From assembly GCA_902492655.1 (NCBI GenBank), contig CABUMF010000033.1, positions 1 to 22,150 on the forward strand: 22,150 nt of DNA. The letters are read 5' to 3'. This stretch comes from an uncultured Eubacteriales bacterium. Its GTDB lineage: Bacteria > Bacillota > Clostridia > HGM11514. Shown piece after piece: positions 7,801 through 14,650 of the stretch. A program made the translations under genes and the position numbers. Numbering within the stretch: the first letter of the stretch is position 1; each line of letters opens with the position of its first letter. The notes below the pieces were generated by a model, which made no database searches, was not told the origin of the DNA, and saw only the letters and a list, made by a program, of their open reading frames with translations.

Positions 7801-7829
7801 ATTATACACCTTTTTTTCCGAAATGTAAA
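7801..7829 (-). promoter_or_regulatory. Promoter of the metF-metH operon
   Basis: On the minus strand TTTACA (7824-7829), 17 bases, then TATAAT (7801-7806), about 34 bases before the metF start. The predicted leader of some 27 bases leaves no room for a riboswitch. The flanking DNA is A/T-rich, which may act as an UP-like element. Confidence 0.7.
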
Positions 7830-7863
7830 ATATTTTTTTCTTTTTTGCCGAATATTTTTGAAA

Positions 7864-7895
7864 AACCCTGCAAAACAGCTATGCTTTGCAGGGTT
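7864..7895 (-). terminator. Terminator of the metY-cysK-hydE transcript
   Basis: The perfect 11-bp stem AACCCTGCAAA/TTTGCAGGGTT (7864-7874 with 7885-7895) has a 10-base loop. On the minus strand it continues GGGTTTTTC, giving the U-run. It lies about 25 bases past the hydE stop and isolates that transcript from metF. Confidence 0.85.
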
Positions 7896-7918
7896 AAATC
7901 AATGCTTTTTTCAGTGGA

Positions 7919-8968
7919 TTAATCTTTATTGAAAAGAACGTGGTCGCCTCTGGCTGTAACAATTTTATATCCTACGCTGTTGACGCGCCGTTGCATACAG
8001 CTTATACAGGCAGCCGACTCCTCTCCGGTACATATTTTGTTATCGTAAAGCAAGTATTTTTTTCGGACATTTGAAGGCGAGAGATTGGGCATAACCACAT
8101 TTGCTCCCGCAAGCAGACCTTTTTCCCGACCGAATGCGTCCAATGTTCCGAGAGCGGTAGTGGAAGGAAGTAAAACTTCAGGCAAAATAAGGCGAATAAC
8201 AGACAATAAGCGCAATGTTAATTCCACCGAACCGCTTTTTTCGTTTGCAAAACGAGTGTCATGGTGCGGGATAAAAGGACCGATTCCAACCATTTCCGGC
8301 TTGAAGCTTTGCAAAAAGCGCAAGTCCTCTATAAGCATATCAACCGTTTGAAAAGGCGAGCCGACCATCATGCCGCAACCGACCTGATAACCGATTTCAC
8401 GCAAATTTTCAAGGCATTTCATGCGATTTTCAAAGGACATATTTTTCGGATGAAGCTTTCTGTAATGCTCCTTATCGGCAGTTTCATGCCTTAAAAGATA
8501 ACGGTCTGCTCCGGCACTGTAAAGGCGCAGATAGCTACTTTTGTCCCGTTCTCCTATCGAGAGCGTTACAGCGCAATCCGGATGTTGATTTTTAATTTCC
8601 GAAATCAACTCTTCCAAGTATTCGTCCGAATAATACGGATCCTCACCGCCCTGCAAAACAAATGTACGGAAGCCCAAAGCGTAACCTTCCTTGCAACATT
8701 CCAGTATCTGATTTTTGCTTAAGCGGTACCTTTGCGCATTTCGGTTTGCGCACCGAATACCGCAATAATAGCAGTTGTTTTTGCAATGATTGGTAAATTC
8801 GATAAGTCCGCGCAAATATACGCTTTTTCCGTAATGCTCTTCTCGGACGGCTCTTGCTTTCTCAAACAAATACTCATTAAATTCTTTATCGTCGCAAAGT
8901 AATATCTCTTTAAGCTCGGTATCCGAAAGATTATGAGTGCTTAAGAGCTTATCAACTGAATTTTTCAT
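7919..8968 (-). CDS. hydE: [FeFe]-hydrogenase H-cluster maturase, radical SAM protein HydE
   Basis: HydE acts with HydG and HydF to build the 2Fe subcluster of [FeFe] hydrogenase; its substrate is the Fe(CO)2(CN)-cysteine complex made by HydG. The radical-SAM motif CX3CX2C is CKNNCYYC at 62-69, within RGLIEFTNHC. Family stretches include LQGGEDPYY (about 105-113), AGADRYLLRHETA (152-164), GIGPFIPHHDT (228-238) and GANVVMPNLSPS (288-299). Near the C-terminus Cys313, Cys321 and Cys324 (CX7CX2C) could hold the accessory Fe-S cluster found in many HydE proteins. I prefer the ATG at 8968 (349 residues) because the sequence then begins like other HydEs. An ATG at 8995 would add 9 residues but lacks a ribosome site. 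hydF, hydG and hydrogenase genes are absent from this window. It follows cysK by 54 bases. Confidence 0.92.
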   Translation of the reverse strand: MKNSVDKLLSTHNLSDTELKEILLCDDKEFNEYLFEKARAVREEHYGKSVYLRGLIEFTNHCKNNCYYCGIRCANRNAQRYRLSKNQILECCKEGYALGFRTFVLQGGEDPYYSDEYLEELISEIKNQHPDCAVTLSIGERDKSSYLRLYSAGADRYLLRHETADKEHYRKLHPKNMSFENRMKCLENLREIGYQVGCGMMVGSPFQTVDMLIEDLRFLQSFKPEMVGIGPFIPHHDTRFANEKSGSVELTLRLLSVIRLILPEVLLPSTTALGTLDAFGREKGLLAGANVVMPNLSPSNVRKKYLLYDNKICTGEESAACISCMQRRVNSVGYKIVTARGDHVLFNKD

Positions 8969-8988
8969 GATTTCATTCTCTGTAAAAC

Positions 8989-9014
8989 CCGACATCCCAA
9001 CGAATGTCTGTCGG
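8989..9014 (-). terminator. Possible hairpin between cysK and hydE
   Basis: CCGACA (8989-8994 on plus) pairs with TGTCGG (9009-9014), and on the minus strand the stem is followed by GTTTTAC. The U-run is only four bases. It may reduce read-through into hydE, or simply protect the cysK mRNA 3' end. If hydE started at 8995, part of the stem would be coding. Confidence 0.3.
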
Positions 9015-9022
9015 AAGCTTTA

Positions 9023-9955
9023 TCAGTCAGCAAAAAGCGGCGTGGAGAGGTATCTGTCTCCCGTGTCGGGCAAGAGAACAACAATTGTCTTTCCTGCGTT
9101 TTCGGGACGCTTTGCAAGCTCGATAGCCGCAAATGCCGCAGCACCGGAGGAAATACCCACAAGAATGCCTTCGCTTCTGCCTATTTCCTTTCCTGTGGCA
9201 AATGCATCCTCGTTGTTAACGGGAATAATTTCGTCATAAACCTTTGTGTTTAATACATCGGGTACAAATCCTGCGCCTATTCCCTGAATTTTATGAGGGC
9301 CTGCAACACCTGTGGAAAGTACGGCGGATGTGGCCGGCTCAACAGCAACCACCTTCACATCGGGAATCTTGGATTTTAAGTATTCTCCGACACCCGTTAC
9401 GGTTCCGCCGGTGCCTACGCCTGCAACGAAAAAGTCAACATTGCCGTCAGTATCTTCATATATTTCGGGTCCCGTTGTATTTCTGTGCGCTGTCGGGTTT
9501 GCGGGATTTGTGAATTGTCCCGGGACAAAGCTGTTCGGGATTTCCTTTGCAAGCTCCTCTGCCTTTGCGATTGCACCCTTCATGCCCTTTGCGCCTTCTG
9601 TCAGCACAATTTCGGCACCGTATGCCTTTATCAGCTGACGTCGTTCAACAGACATGGTTTCGGGCATTGTTAAAATGATTCTATACCCTTTTGCCGCCGC
9701 AACCGAGGCAAGACCTATGCCGGTATTTCCGCTGGTAGGCTCGATGATAACCGAGTCGGGTTTAAGCTTGCCGGATGCTTCCGCTTCTTCAATCATTGCT
9801 TTGGCGATTCTGTCCTTAACGGAGCCTGCCGGGTTAAAGTATTCAAGCTTTGCAACGATTTTTGCTTTCAAATCATATTTCTTTTCAATATGTGTAAGTT
9901 CCAAAAGAGGTGTCTTTCCGATTAATTGATCTGCTGATTTATAAATATTTGACAT
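9023..9955 (-). CDS. cysK: Cysteine synthase A (O-acetylserine sulfhydrylase)
   Basis: This PLP enzyme makes cysteine from O-acetylserine and sulfide in the cytoplasm. It has 310 residues, the normal length. The PLP lysine is Lys47 in NPAGSVKDR, the substrate/phosphate loops are PTSGNTGIG (73-81) and GTGGT (181-185), and GISSGAA (268-274) follows; all are intact. AAAGGAAG precedes the start. It lies 90 bases downstream of metY with no strong terminator between them, so co-transcription is likely. A nine-codon ORF with its own ribosome site occupies part of that gap. In Bacillus and Staphylococcus CysK also binds the Rrf2-family regulator CymR and transmits the cysteine signal. An Rrf2 protein is encoded just upstream of metY, so a similar circuit is possible here but unproven. 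Confidence 0.95.
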   Translation of the reverse strand: MSNIYKSADQLIGKTPLLELTHIEKKYDLKAKIVAKLEYFNPAGSVKDRIAKAMIEEAEASGKLKPDSVIIEPTSGNTGIGLASVAAAKGYRIILTMPETMSVERRQLIKAYGAEIVLTEGAKGMKGAIAKAEELAKEIPNSFVPGQFTNPANPTAHRNTTGPEIYEDTDGNVDFFVAGVGTGGTVTGVGEYLKSKIPDVKVVAVEPATSAVLSTGVAGPHKIQGIGAGFVPDVLNTKVYDEIIPVNNEDAFATGKEIGRSEGILVGISSGAAAFAAIELAKRPENAGKTIVVLLPDTGDRYLSTPLFAD

Positions 9956-10004
9956 AATTATCTTCCTTTCAAATTTTAATATTTATTTTGTGCAATTTTT
10001 TAAT

Positions 10005-10034
10005 TCAACATCGAAAATCCAAAGTCAGCCTCAT
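10005..10034 (-). CDS. Nine-codon ORF between metY and cysK (possible leader peptide)
   Basis: ATG at 10032-10034 reads MRLTLDFRC then TGA. A GGAG ribosome site directly follows the metY stop, 8 bases from the ATG, as good as that of a real gene. The last sense codon before the stop is Cys, notable ahead of a cysteine synthase gene. No similarity can be assessed at this length. It may be a leader peptide, a coupling ORF, or chance. Confidence 0.3.
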   Translation of the reverse strand: MRLTLDFRC

Positions 10035-10045
10035 GATATTTCTCC

Positions 10046-11329
10046 TCATTTTATTGCATTAAAGCCTTGTTCCAAATCGGCTATAATATCATCAATGTGC
10101 TCTGTTCCGATAGAGAGGCGAACCGTTTGCGGTGTGATGCCCGATGCAAGAAGCTCATCCTCCTCAAGCTGGCTGTGTGTTGTGCTTGCCGGATGAATAA
10201 CAAGTGATTTAACATCGGCAACATTTGCAAGAAGGGAGAAAAGCTTCAGGCTTTCGGTAAATTTCTTTGCGTCCTCAGCCGTTCCTTTAACTTCAAAAGT
10301 GAATATTGAAGCGGCACCGTTCGGGAAATACTCGTCATAAAGCTCTTTTTCTCTGCCTGTTGCCAGTGATGGATGATTAACCCTTGCAACCTGAGGATGA
10401 TTTTTAAGGAAATCAACCACCTTAAGCGCATTTTCCGTATGGCGCTGTACACGCAGCGAAAGCGTTTCGAGTCCCTGCAAAAGCAGGAAGGAATTGAAGG
10501 GTGAAATTGTTGCCCCTTGGTCACGAAGCAGAGTGGTTCTGATTTTGGTAATGTACGCAAGATTTCCGACCGCTTCGGTAAATACAACTCCGTGATATGA
10601 CGGATTAGGCTTTGAAAGTCCCGGGAATTTGTCGTTTTGAGCCCAGTCGAATTTTCCGGCATCCACAATCACGCCGCCCATTACGGTTCCGTGACCGCCT
10701 ATAAATTTGGTAGCGGAATGAACAACCACATCTACGCCGTATTCAATCGGTCTGAGAAGATACGGTGTGGCAAAGGTGCTGTCCACAATAAACGGTATTC
10801 CGTGCTTGTGCGCAATGTCTGCAATCGCCTTTAAGTCGATAACATTGGAGTTCGGATTTCCAAGTGTTTCGGCATAAAGAAGCTTCGTGTTGTCCTTTAT
10901 TGCACTTGCAAAGTTTTCCGGGTTTGTAGGATCAACAAATGTTGTTGAAATCCCTTGCTCTTTTAGGGTATTGGCAAAAAGATTGTGTGTTCCGCCGTAA
11001 AGATTAACGGAGGATACTATATGGTCGCCTGCCGTAGCAATATTCTGAATCGCATATGTAATTGCCGCCGAACCTGTCGCAACAGCGAGTGCCGCTGCGC
11101 CGCCCTCCAATGCCGCAATTCTTTTTTCAAAAACATCCGAAGTGGGGTTCATAAGGCGTGTATAAATATTTCCTGTCTCGGAAAGCCCAAACCTACCTGC
11201 CGCCTGTGCGGAATCCTTAAAAACGTAGGAGGTAGTGGCGTAAATCGGAACAGCTCTTGCATCGGTAGTTGGATCCGGCTGTTCCTGTCCTGCGTGAATC
11301 TGTATAGTTTCAAATTTATAATTGCTCAT
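10046..11329 (-). CDS. metY: O-acetylhomoserine sulfhydrylase (aminocarboxypropyltransferase)
   Basis: This PLP enzyme of the Cys/Met-metabolism family makes homocysteine directly from O-acetylhomoserine and sulfide (or methionine from methanethiol). It has 427 residues, typical of MetY and longer than MetB/MetC (about 380-400). The PLP lysine is Lys208 in VVHSATKFIGGHGT. Other family parts are YTRLMNPTSDVFEKR (56-70), ATGSAA (84-89), ETLGNPNSNV (154-163) and the C-terminal SLVIHPASTTHSQL. The ATG at 11329 follows AAAGGAA and gives the usual start (MSNYKFETIQIHAGQ). An in-frame TTG would add 34 residues without a ribosome site. It is first in a probable metY-cysK-hydE operon, with a strong promoter about 150 bases upstream and a candidate Rrf2 operator over its -35. 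The homocysteine produced can feed the MetH of the adjacent operon. Confidence 0.93.
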   Translation of the reverse strand: MSNYKFETIQIHAGQEQPDPTTDARAVPIYATTSYVFKDSAQAAGRFGLSETGNIYTRLMNPTSDVFEKRIAALEGGAAALAVATGSAAITYAIQNIATAGDHIVSSVNLYGGTHNLFANTLKEQGISTTFVDPTNPENFASAIKDNTKLLYAETLGNPNSNVIDLKAIADIAHKHGIPFIVDSTFATPYLLRPIEYGVDVVVHSATKFIGGHGTVMGGVIVDAGKFDWAQNDKFPGLSKPNPSYHGVVFTEAVGNLAYITKIRTTLLRDQGATISPFNSFLLLQGLETLSLRVQRHTENALKVVDFLKNHPQVARVNHPSLATGREKELYDEYFPNGAASIFTFEVKGTAEDAKKFTESLKLFSLLANVADVKSLVIHPASTTHSQLEEDELLASGITPQTVRLSIGTEHIDDIIADLEQGFNAIK

Positions 11330-11387
11330 TTTATTCGTTCCTTTCAATCCGTTATTTTTTTGGTGAATTTGTTTTATGCTCAAACCG

Positions 11388-11444
11388 TCACATTCGATCA
11401 AAACGGAAATTTGCACGAACAAGTGTCTCAAAATAAATTCTCAT
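11388..11444 (-). CDS. 18-codon ORF in the metY leader (possible leader peptide)
   Basis: An AAGGAAGG ribosome site lies about 10 bases before an ATG at 11442-11444 that reads MRIYFETLVRANFRFDRM and stops with TGA. It lies wholly in the roughly 140-base transcribed leader of metY. It has no Cys and only two Met, so simple amino-acid attenuation is not obvious. Both this and the ORF before cysK begin MR followed by I/L and contain FR near the end. That may be chance. Confidence 0.3.
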   Translation of the reverse strand: MRIYFETLVRANFRFDRM

Positions 11445-11475
11445 ATTTTCGCGCCTTCCTTTCTTCTATGGGTAT

Positions 11476-11504
11476 AGTATAACACATTATTCCTACTTTG
11501 TCAA
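11476..11504 (-). promoter_or_regulatory. Promoter of the metY-cysK-hydE operon
   Basis: On the minus strand TTGACA (11499-11504), 17 bases, then TATACT (11476-11481). This is a strong sigma-A promoter giving a leader of about 140 bases. The -35 lies inside the inverted repeat CCTA-N9-TAGG (11492-11508), so a regulator bound there would block it. Confidence 0.75.
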
Positions 11505-11508
11505 TAGG
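11492..11508. promoter_or_regulatory. Candidate Rrf2 operator at the metY promoter
   Basis: The arms CCTA (11492-11495) and TAGG (11505-11508) are separated by 9 bases and bracket the -35 box. On the minus strand it reads CCTATTGACAAAGTAGGAAT. The pattern CCTAT...TAGG-AT recurs at the promoter of the neighbouring Rrf2 gene. A role as operator is inferred from this recurrence and the position. Confidence 0.45.
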
Positions 11509-11533
11509 TTTTATAAGAATTATTTAAAAAATT

Positions 11534-11565
11534 TTTTTCGGGCTGATTTATCGCTTTACGAAAAA
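11534..11565 (-). terminator. Possible weak terminator after the Rrf2 gene
   Basis: TTTTTCG (11534-11540) and CGAAAAA (11559-11565) can pair immediately after the stop, followed on the minus strand by a TTTTTT tract. The stem is A/U-rich and the loop is 18 bases. Some read-through into metY is possible. Confidence 0.35.
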
Positions 11566-11566
11566 G

Positions 11567-12001
11567 TCAAATATTGTAGTTGTTTCCTGCGTTTTCGGTT
11601 TGTTTATCAATAATATCCTGAAGCGTTATTCCGTTAAAATAATCCTCCTCCAGCTTTTTAAGCCCTTGCCAAACGAACAAAGTTGCGCACTCTGTGCTCC
11701 TGGGGCAGGTATTGGTTTCGCCTTCAAGGCAGGCAACGGGTGCCATACTGCCTTCTGTTGCCTTTAGTATTTCGTAAACGGTATAATCCTTCGGAGCTTT
11801 GATAAGCTTATATCCGCCGCCGAATCCGCGCGAGGTCTGCAAAAGCGAAGAACGGTTCAATATAGGAATAATTTGCTCCAGATATTTTCTCGAGATACCC
11901 TGACGCTTTGAGATTTCCTTTAATGAAACAAAGCCTTCATCCTGATGCACCGCAAGGTCAACCATCATGCGAAGGGCATATCGTCCGCGAGTTGTAATCA
12001 T
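11567..12001 (-). CDS. Rrf2/IscR-family transcriptional regulator
   Basis: This 144-residue winged-helix repressor or activator opens with the family signature TTRGRYALRMMVDLA, followed by the recognition-helix region GISRKYLEQIIPILNRSSLLQ and a GFGGGY wing. Three cysteines at 91, 99 and 105 (CX7CX5C) sit where IscR-type members bind a 2Fe-2S cluster; CymR-type members lack them. It may therefore sense Fe-S or oxygen status, with cysteine metabolism as a target. The ATG at 12001 is chosen because AAGGAAGG lies 8 bases upstream; an in-frame GTG at 12010 would overlap that site. It lies directly upstream of metY-cysK-hydE on the same strand. Similar inverted repeats occur at its own promoter and the metY promoter, which suggests autoregulation and control of the sulfur genes. 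Confidence 0.9.
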   Translation of the reverse strand: MITTRGRYALRMMVDLAVHQDEGFVSLKEISKRQGISRKYLEQIIPILNRSSLLQTSRGFGGGYKLIKAPKDYTVYEILKATEGSMAPVACLEGETNTCPRSTECATLFVWQGLKKLEEDYFNGITLQDIIDKQTENAGNNYNI

Positions 12002-12024
12002 AATTAACACCTTCCTTTATAATA

Positions 12025-12049
12025 CCTATTATACCATAGGATAAATAGG
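12025..12049. promoter_or_regulatory. Candidate Rrf2 operator at its own promoter
   Basis: CCTA (12025-12028) and TAGG (12037-12040) form an inverted repeat with an 8-base gap, followed by a second TAGG (12046-12049) within a direct repeat ATAGGAtaaATAGGAt. The cluster covers the -10 and the spacer of the promoter. Autorepression is the simplest reading. Confidence 0.45.
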
Positions 12050-12056
12050 ATTTCAA
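12028..12056 (-). promoter_or_regulatory. Promoter of the Rrf2 regulator gene
   Basis: On the minus strand TTGAAA (12051-12056), 17 bases, then TATAAT (12028-12033), about 27 bases before the start codon. Confidence 0.7.
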
Positions 12057-12097
12057 GAGGGAATTTACAAATTCAATATAATAAGCGCCTATTGTGC

Positions 12098-12126
12098 TTG
12101 ACAAACGAATCCTCCCGTGATAAAAT
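12098..12126 (+). promoter_or_regulatory. Promoter of the glycosidase-transporter pair
   Basis: TTGACA (12098-12103), exactly 17 bases, then TAAAAT (12121-12126), about 27 bases before the start codon at 12153. It diverges from the Rrf2 promoter across a 151-base gap that is otherwise accounted for by these sites. Confidence 0.7.
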
Positions 12127-12152
12127 TGGGTGTGAAATGAGGAGGGATAAAA

Positions 12153-13541
12153 ATGGTACTAAAGCATGAAAACATGATAACCAAGGACGGATTTTTTAGG
12201 CTTTGCGGCACTATGAATGCAAAGGCAAATTCTGTTCTTGACAAAGAGGTTCTTAAGGAGTTTTGGAACGGATATACTTTTAGCTGTTCGGAAATAACGT
12301 TTGAGCATACCGAAGCATTGACCTTTGGTATAGGAGCTTTGAAGGATGCGGAGCTTAAAGGATATTCATACTTTATAAATATTGAAAAAGACGGTATTTT
12401 TATTAAAGCAAAGGATGAAAAAAGTCTGATAAACGGATTTGTGACGATGCTTGATTGCATTTCCTTGGATGATGAAGGAAATTTGCAGATAAGGTGCTGC
12501 GAGATTTATGAAAAGCCTGTTATTGAGAATAGGATGATACATTTTTGTGTGTTTCCGGATACCGAGCTTTGGGAGCTTGAAAGATTTGTGAGGCTTTGCG
12601 GCGCATTAAAGTATTCTCATATTGTCATTGAATTTTGGGGTATGCTTAAGTACGATTGTTTATCTGAGCTGTCCTGGAGTCATGGTTTTGATAAAAAATT
12701 GATTAAGCCTATTATTCGTCAGGCGAAGGATTTGGGAATAGAAGTTATTCCTATGTTCAATCATTGGGGACATGCTTCCCAGAGCAGGGTTTGCCACGGA
12801 AAGCATGTTGTGTTGAATCAAAACCCCAAGCTTGGTTATTTGTTCGGTGAGGATGGTTGGTGTTGGAATATCAAAAATAAAGCTTCACGCGATTTGCTCA
12901 GAAACATCCGTAACGAGTTGGTTGAGCTTTGCGGAAGCGGAGAGTATTTTCATATAGGCTGCGATGAGGCATACGGTTTTAAGTATTCCGAAGAAGAAAT
13001 AAATGAGATTACAGAATACATAAATGAAATTGCAACCGAACTTGAAAAATGCGGCAGAAAAACTATTATGTGGGCTGATATGCTGCTTTATAAGGACGAA
13101 AGCTTCAATAAAGCAAACAATTATTACGCATTTGCTCCCACTAAAGAAGCCGCGGCTCGCATGACAGGGAAATTAAATAAAAGCATAATTGCGGCAGATT
13201 GGCAATACGAGTGCTATGAGTTTCCCGTTGAGACATCATTGTCACTAAAAAACTCCGGATTTAACACATTGCTTTGCCCTTGGTCAGTGAAATATTACAA
13301 TGTTGAGGCTTGCGCAAAAACCGTAAGAGAAAATAATTTGTTCGGAATTATGCACACCACATGGCACACCTTAAAATCGGGAACTCCGTATATTTATAAG
13401 GTTGCGGAAGAATGTTGGGGAACACATGAGAATGAAGCTTGGTCGTCCTACGCAGTGAAAACCGCGGAGGTTCTCAGAAAGGTTTATCCTGCGGGTGGGG
13501 ACTATAAAAAATCGGGTTGGTCCTGTAGAGAGATAGAGTGA
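12153..13541 (+). CDS. GH20-like glycoside hydrolase (beta-N-acetylhexosaminidase fold), cytoplasmic
   Basis: This is a 462-residue protein. The first 110 or so residues form an alpha/beta domain like those preceding GH20 barrels. A TIM barrel follows from NRMIHF (126-131). FHIGCDEAYGF (266-276) holds an adjacent Asp271-Glu272 pair where GH20 enzymes have their catalytic Asp-Glu (HxGxDE). NHWGH (203-207) and several Trp-rich segments (AADWQYE, CPWSVKYY) fit a sugar-binding barrel. GH20 enzymes release N-acetylglucosamine, N-acetylgalactosamine or related sugars from non-reducing ends. There is no signal peptide, so it should act on an imported or recycled saccharide inside the cell. GAGGAGGG precedes the start. 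A DMT transporter gene follows by 6 bases. The fold is fairly clear; the substrate is unknown. Confidence 0.75.
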   Translation: MVLKHENMITKDGFFRLCGTMNAKANSVLDKEVLKEFWNGYTFSCSEITFEHTEALTFGIGALKDAELKGYSYFINIEKDGIFIKAKDEKSLINGFVTMLDCISLDDEGNLQIRCCEIYEKPVIENRMIHFCVFPDTELWELERFVRLCGALKYSHIVIEFWGMLKYDCLSELSWSHGFDKKLIKPIIRQAKDLGIEVIPMFNHWGHASQSRVCHGKHVVLNQNPKLGYLFGEDGWCWNIKNKASRDLLRNIRNELVELCGSGEYFHIGCDEAYGFKYSEEEINEITEYINEIATELEKCGRKTIMWADMLLYKDESFNKANNYYAFAPTKEAAARMTGKLNKSIIAADWQYECYEFPVETSLSLKNSGFNTLLCPWSVKYYNVEACAKTVRENNLFGIMHTTWHTLKSGTPYIYKVAEECWGTHENEAWSSYAVKTAEVLRKVYPAGGDYKKSGWSCREIE

Positions 13542-13547
13542 TACAAT

Positions 13548-14399
13548 ATGATCGTTTTGTATTTGTGCATAGTGTTTTCAACTGCCGTTCAATCGGTTAC
13601 AACAAAGCTTTACTCAAAAAAGAATGATGATGTAATATTGTTTAATGCAATAAAATCATTGTCAGCTCTATTAATTTTTATAATAATGATTTTTGCGGGA
13701 TTTAGCGTTCATTTTCCTACGATGCTATACGGACTGTTTTACGGAATTATGATGTGTGTTTCTATGTATTGCGGTTATATGGCGCTTGCCATCGGACCTA
13801 TGGCGCTTACAAGTATGATAGTGTCCTTCTCTGTTGCTATGCCGATATTATTCGGGGTGACTTTTTGCAGGGAAAAACTCAATATGTTTAACATTGTCGG
13901 TTTTGTTTTTCTTGTTGCGGCGGTTGCTTTGGCATATTGTAAAAGCGGAAAGCGGACTGACAATAAGCTGATAAGCAATAAATGGACCTTATATGTTTTG
14001 TTAACTTTTATGAGCAACGGTTTTTGCTCCATTATTCAAAAATTGCATCAGATAAACAACAAGTCGGCATACTATACTGAATTTATGCTTTCTGCAATGC
14101 TTGTTTGCAGTGCGTTTTTTATTATATTTTCCCTGAATAGAATGAATTTGTCCAAAATGGTTAAGTCGAACGGAAAAATGTATGCTGTTGTATCGGGGCT
14201 TGCTAATGCTATTGCAGGTTATATTACAATAAAGCTTGCAGGTACCGAAAACGCTTCAGTGCTTTTTCCGGCAATTTCCGCAGGAACACTGATTGCTTCT
14301 CTGGTTTGCGGAATACTCATTTTTAAAGAAAAACTGAAATACAACCATATTGTGTCAATAATATTCGGAATTTCAGCGGTTATTTTCCTGAAAATATAA
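13548..14399 (+). CDS. DMT-superfamily (EamA-like) membrane transporter
   Basis: This 283-residue protein is strongly hydrophobic throughout, with about ten predicted transmembrane helices arranged as two repeats. Each repeat ends in an EKL-containing segment (FCREKLNMFNIVGF near 105-118 and FKEKLKYNHIVSI near 259-271), as in EamA proteins. A basic loop, CKSGKRTDNK, separates the halves. DMT proteins move small metabolites, sugars or amino acids across the cytoplasmic membrane, and direction and substrate cannot be predicted. It starts 6 bases after the GH20-like gene with only a weak GAGAG site, so coupling is probable. The pairing suggests transport of a product or substrate of that glycosidase. 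A terminator follows. Confidence 0.85.
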   Translation: MIVLYLCIVFSTAVQSVTTKLYSKKNDDVILFNAIKSLSALLIFIIMIFAGFSVHFPTMLYGLFYGIMMCVSMYCGYMALAIGPMALTSMIVSFSVAMPILFGVTFCREKLNMFNIVGFVFLVAAVALAYCKSGKRTDNKLISNKWTLYVLLTFMSNGFCSIIQKLHQINNKSAYYTEFMLSAMLVCSAFFIIFSLNRMNLSKMVKSNGKMYAVVSGLANAIAGYITIKLAGTENASVLFPAISAGTLIASLVCGILIFKEKLKYNHIVSIIFGISAVIFLKI

Positions 14400-14429
14400 A
14401 AAAACAACATTATAAAAAGTGCTGTTTTT
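14400..14429 (+). terminator. Terminator after the DMT transporter
   Basis: AAAAACA (14400-14406) pairs with TGTTTTT (14423-14429), and after one mismatch CAT pairs with GTG further in. The 3' arm doubles as the U-run. It begins one base past the stop codon. The stem is A/U-rich, so termination may be incomplete. Confidence 0.55.
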
Positions 14430-14507
14430 AAAAAAATTCCCTATCTTTATTGCGTTTTTTATGATATAATATAATAGTTAGCAATAAAAAGATGGAGTGT
14501 GTCGGTA

Positions 14508-14591
14508 ATGTTTGAAAGATTATTAATACCAATGATTTACAATGCTGTCGGTTGGGGGTTCGTTTTATCAAGGACGGCAAAAACATTCTGA
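14508..14591 (+). CDS. Tiny ORF of 27 codons upstream of the lipoprotein
   Basis: ATG at 14508 with GGAG 10 bases upstream encodes 27 residues (MFERLLIPMIYNAVGWGFVL and seven more), partly hydrophobic, then TGA. TATAAT boxes (14465-14475 region) lie about 35 bases upstream, but no good -35 is seen. I recognise no family. It could be a small membrane peptide, the leader of the lipoprotein transcript, or a gene remnant: the +1 frame continues open past its stop after a G5 run at 14534-14538. Confidence 0.25.
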   Translation: MFERLLIPMIYNAVGWGFVLSRTAKTF

Positions 14592-14650
14592 GGCTCACCA
14601 TGCCGCTTTTATTACGGAAGATTTAATAAAAAAGTTTTGGGAGAAAAATT

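Noticed and set aside
11330..11431. 34-residue N-terminal extension of MetY
   Set aside because: It starts at TTG without a ribosome site, and family members start at MSNYKFET. The region is better explained as a leader containing a short ORF in another frame.
10985..11482. 165-codon open frame on the plus strand over metY
   Set aside because: It is antisense to a clear PLP enzyme and rich in Cys/Arg/Asn from reversed codon bias; there is no ribosome site.
12089..12460. 123-codon minus-strand frame over the start of the GH20-like gene
   Set aside because: It overlaps the promoter and the start of a gene with strong signals and shows no family features.
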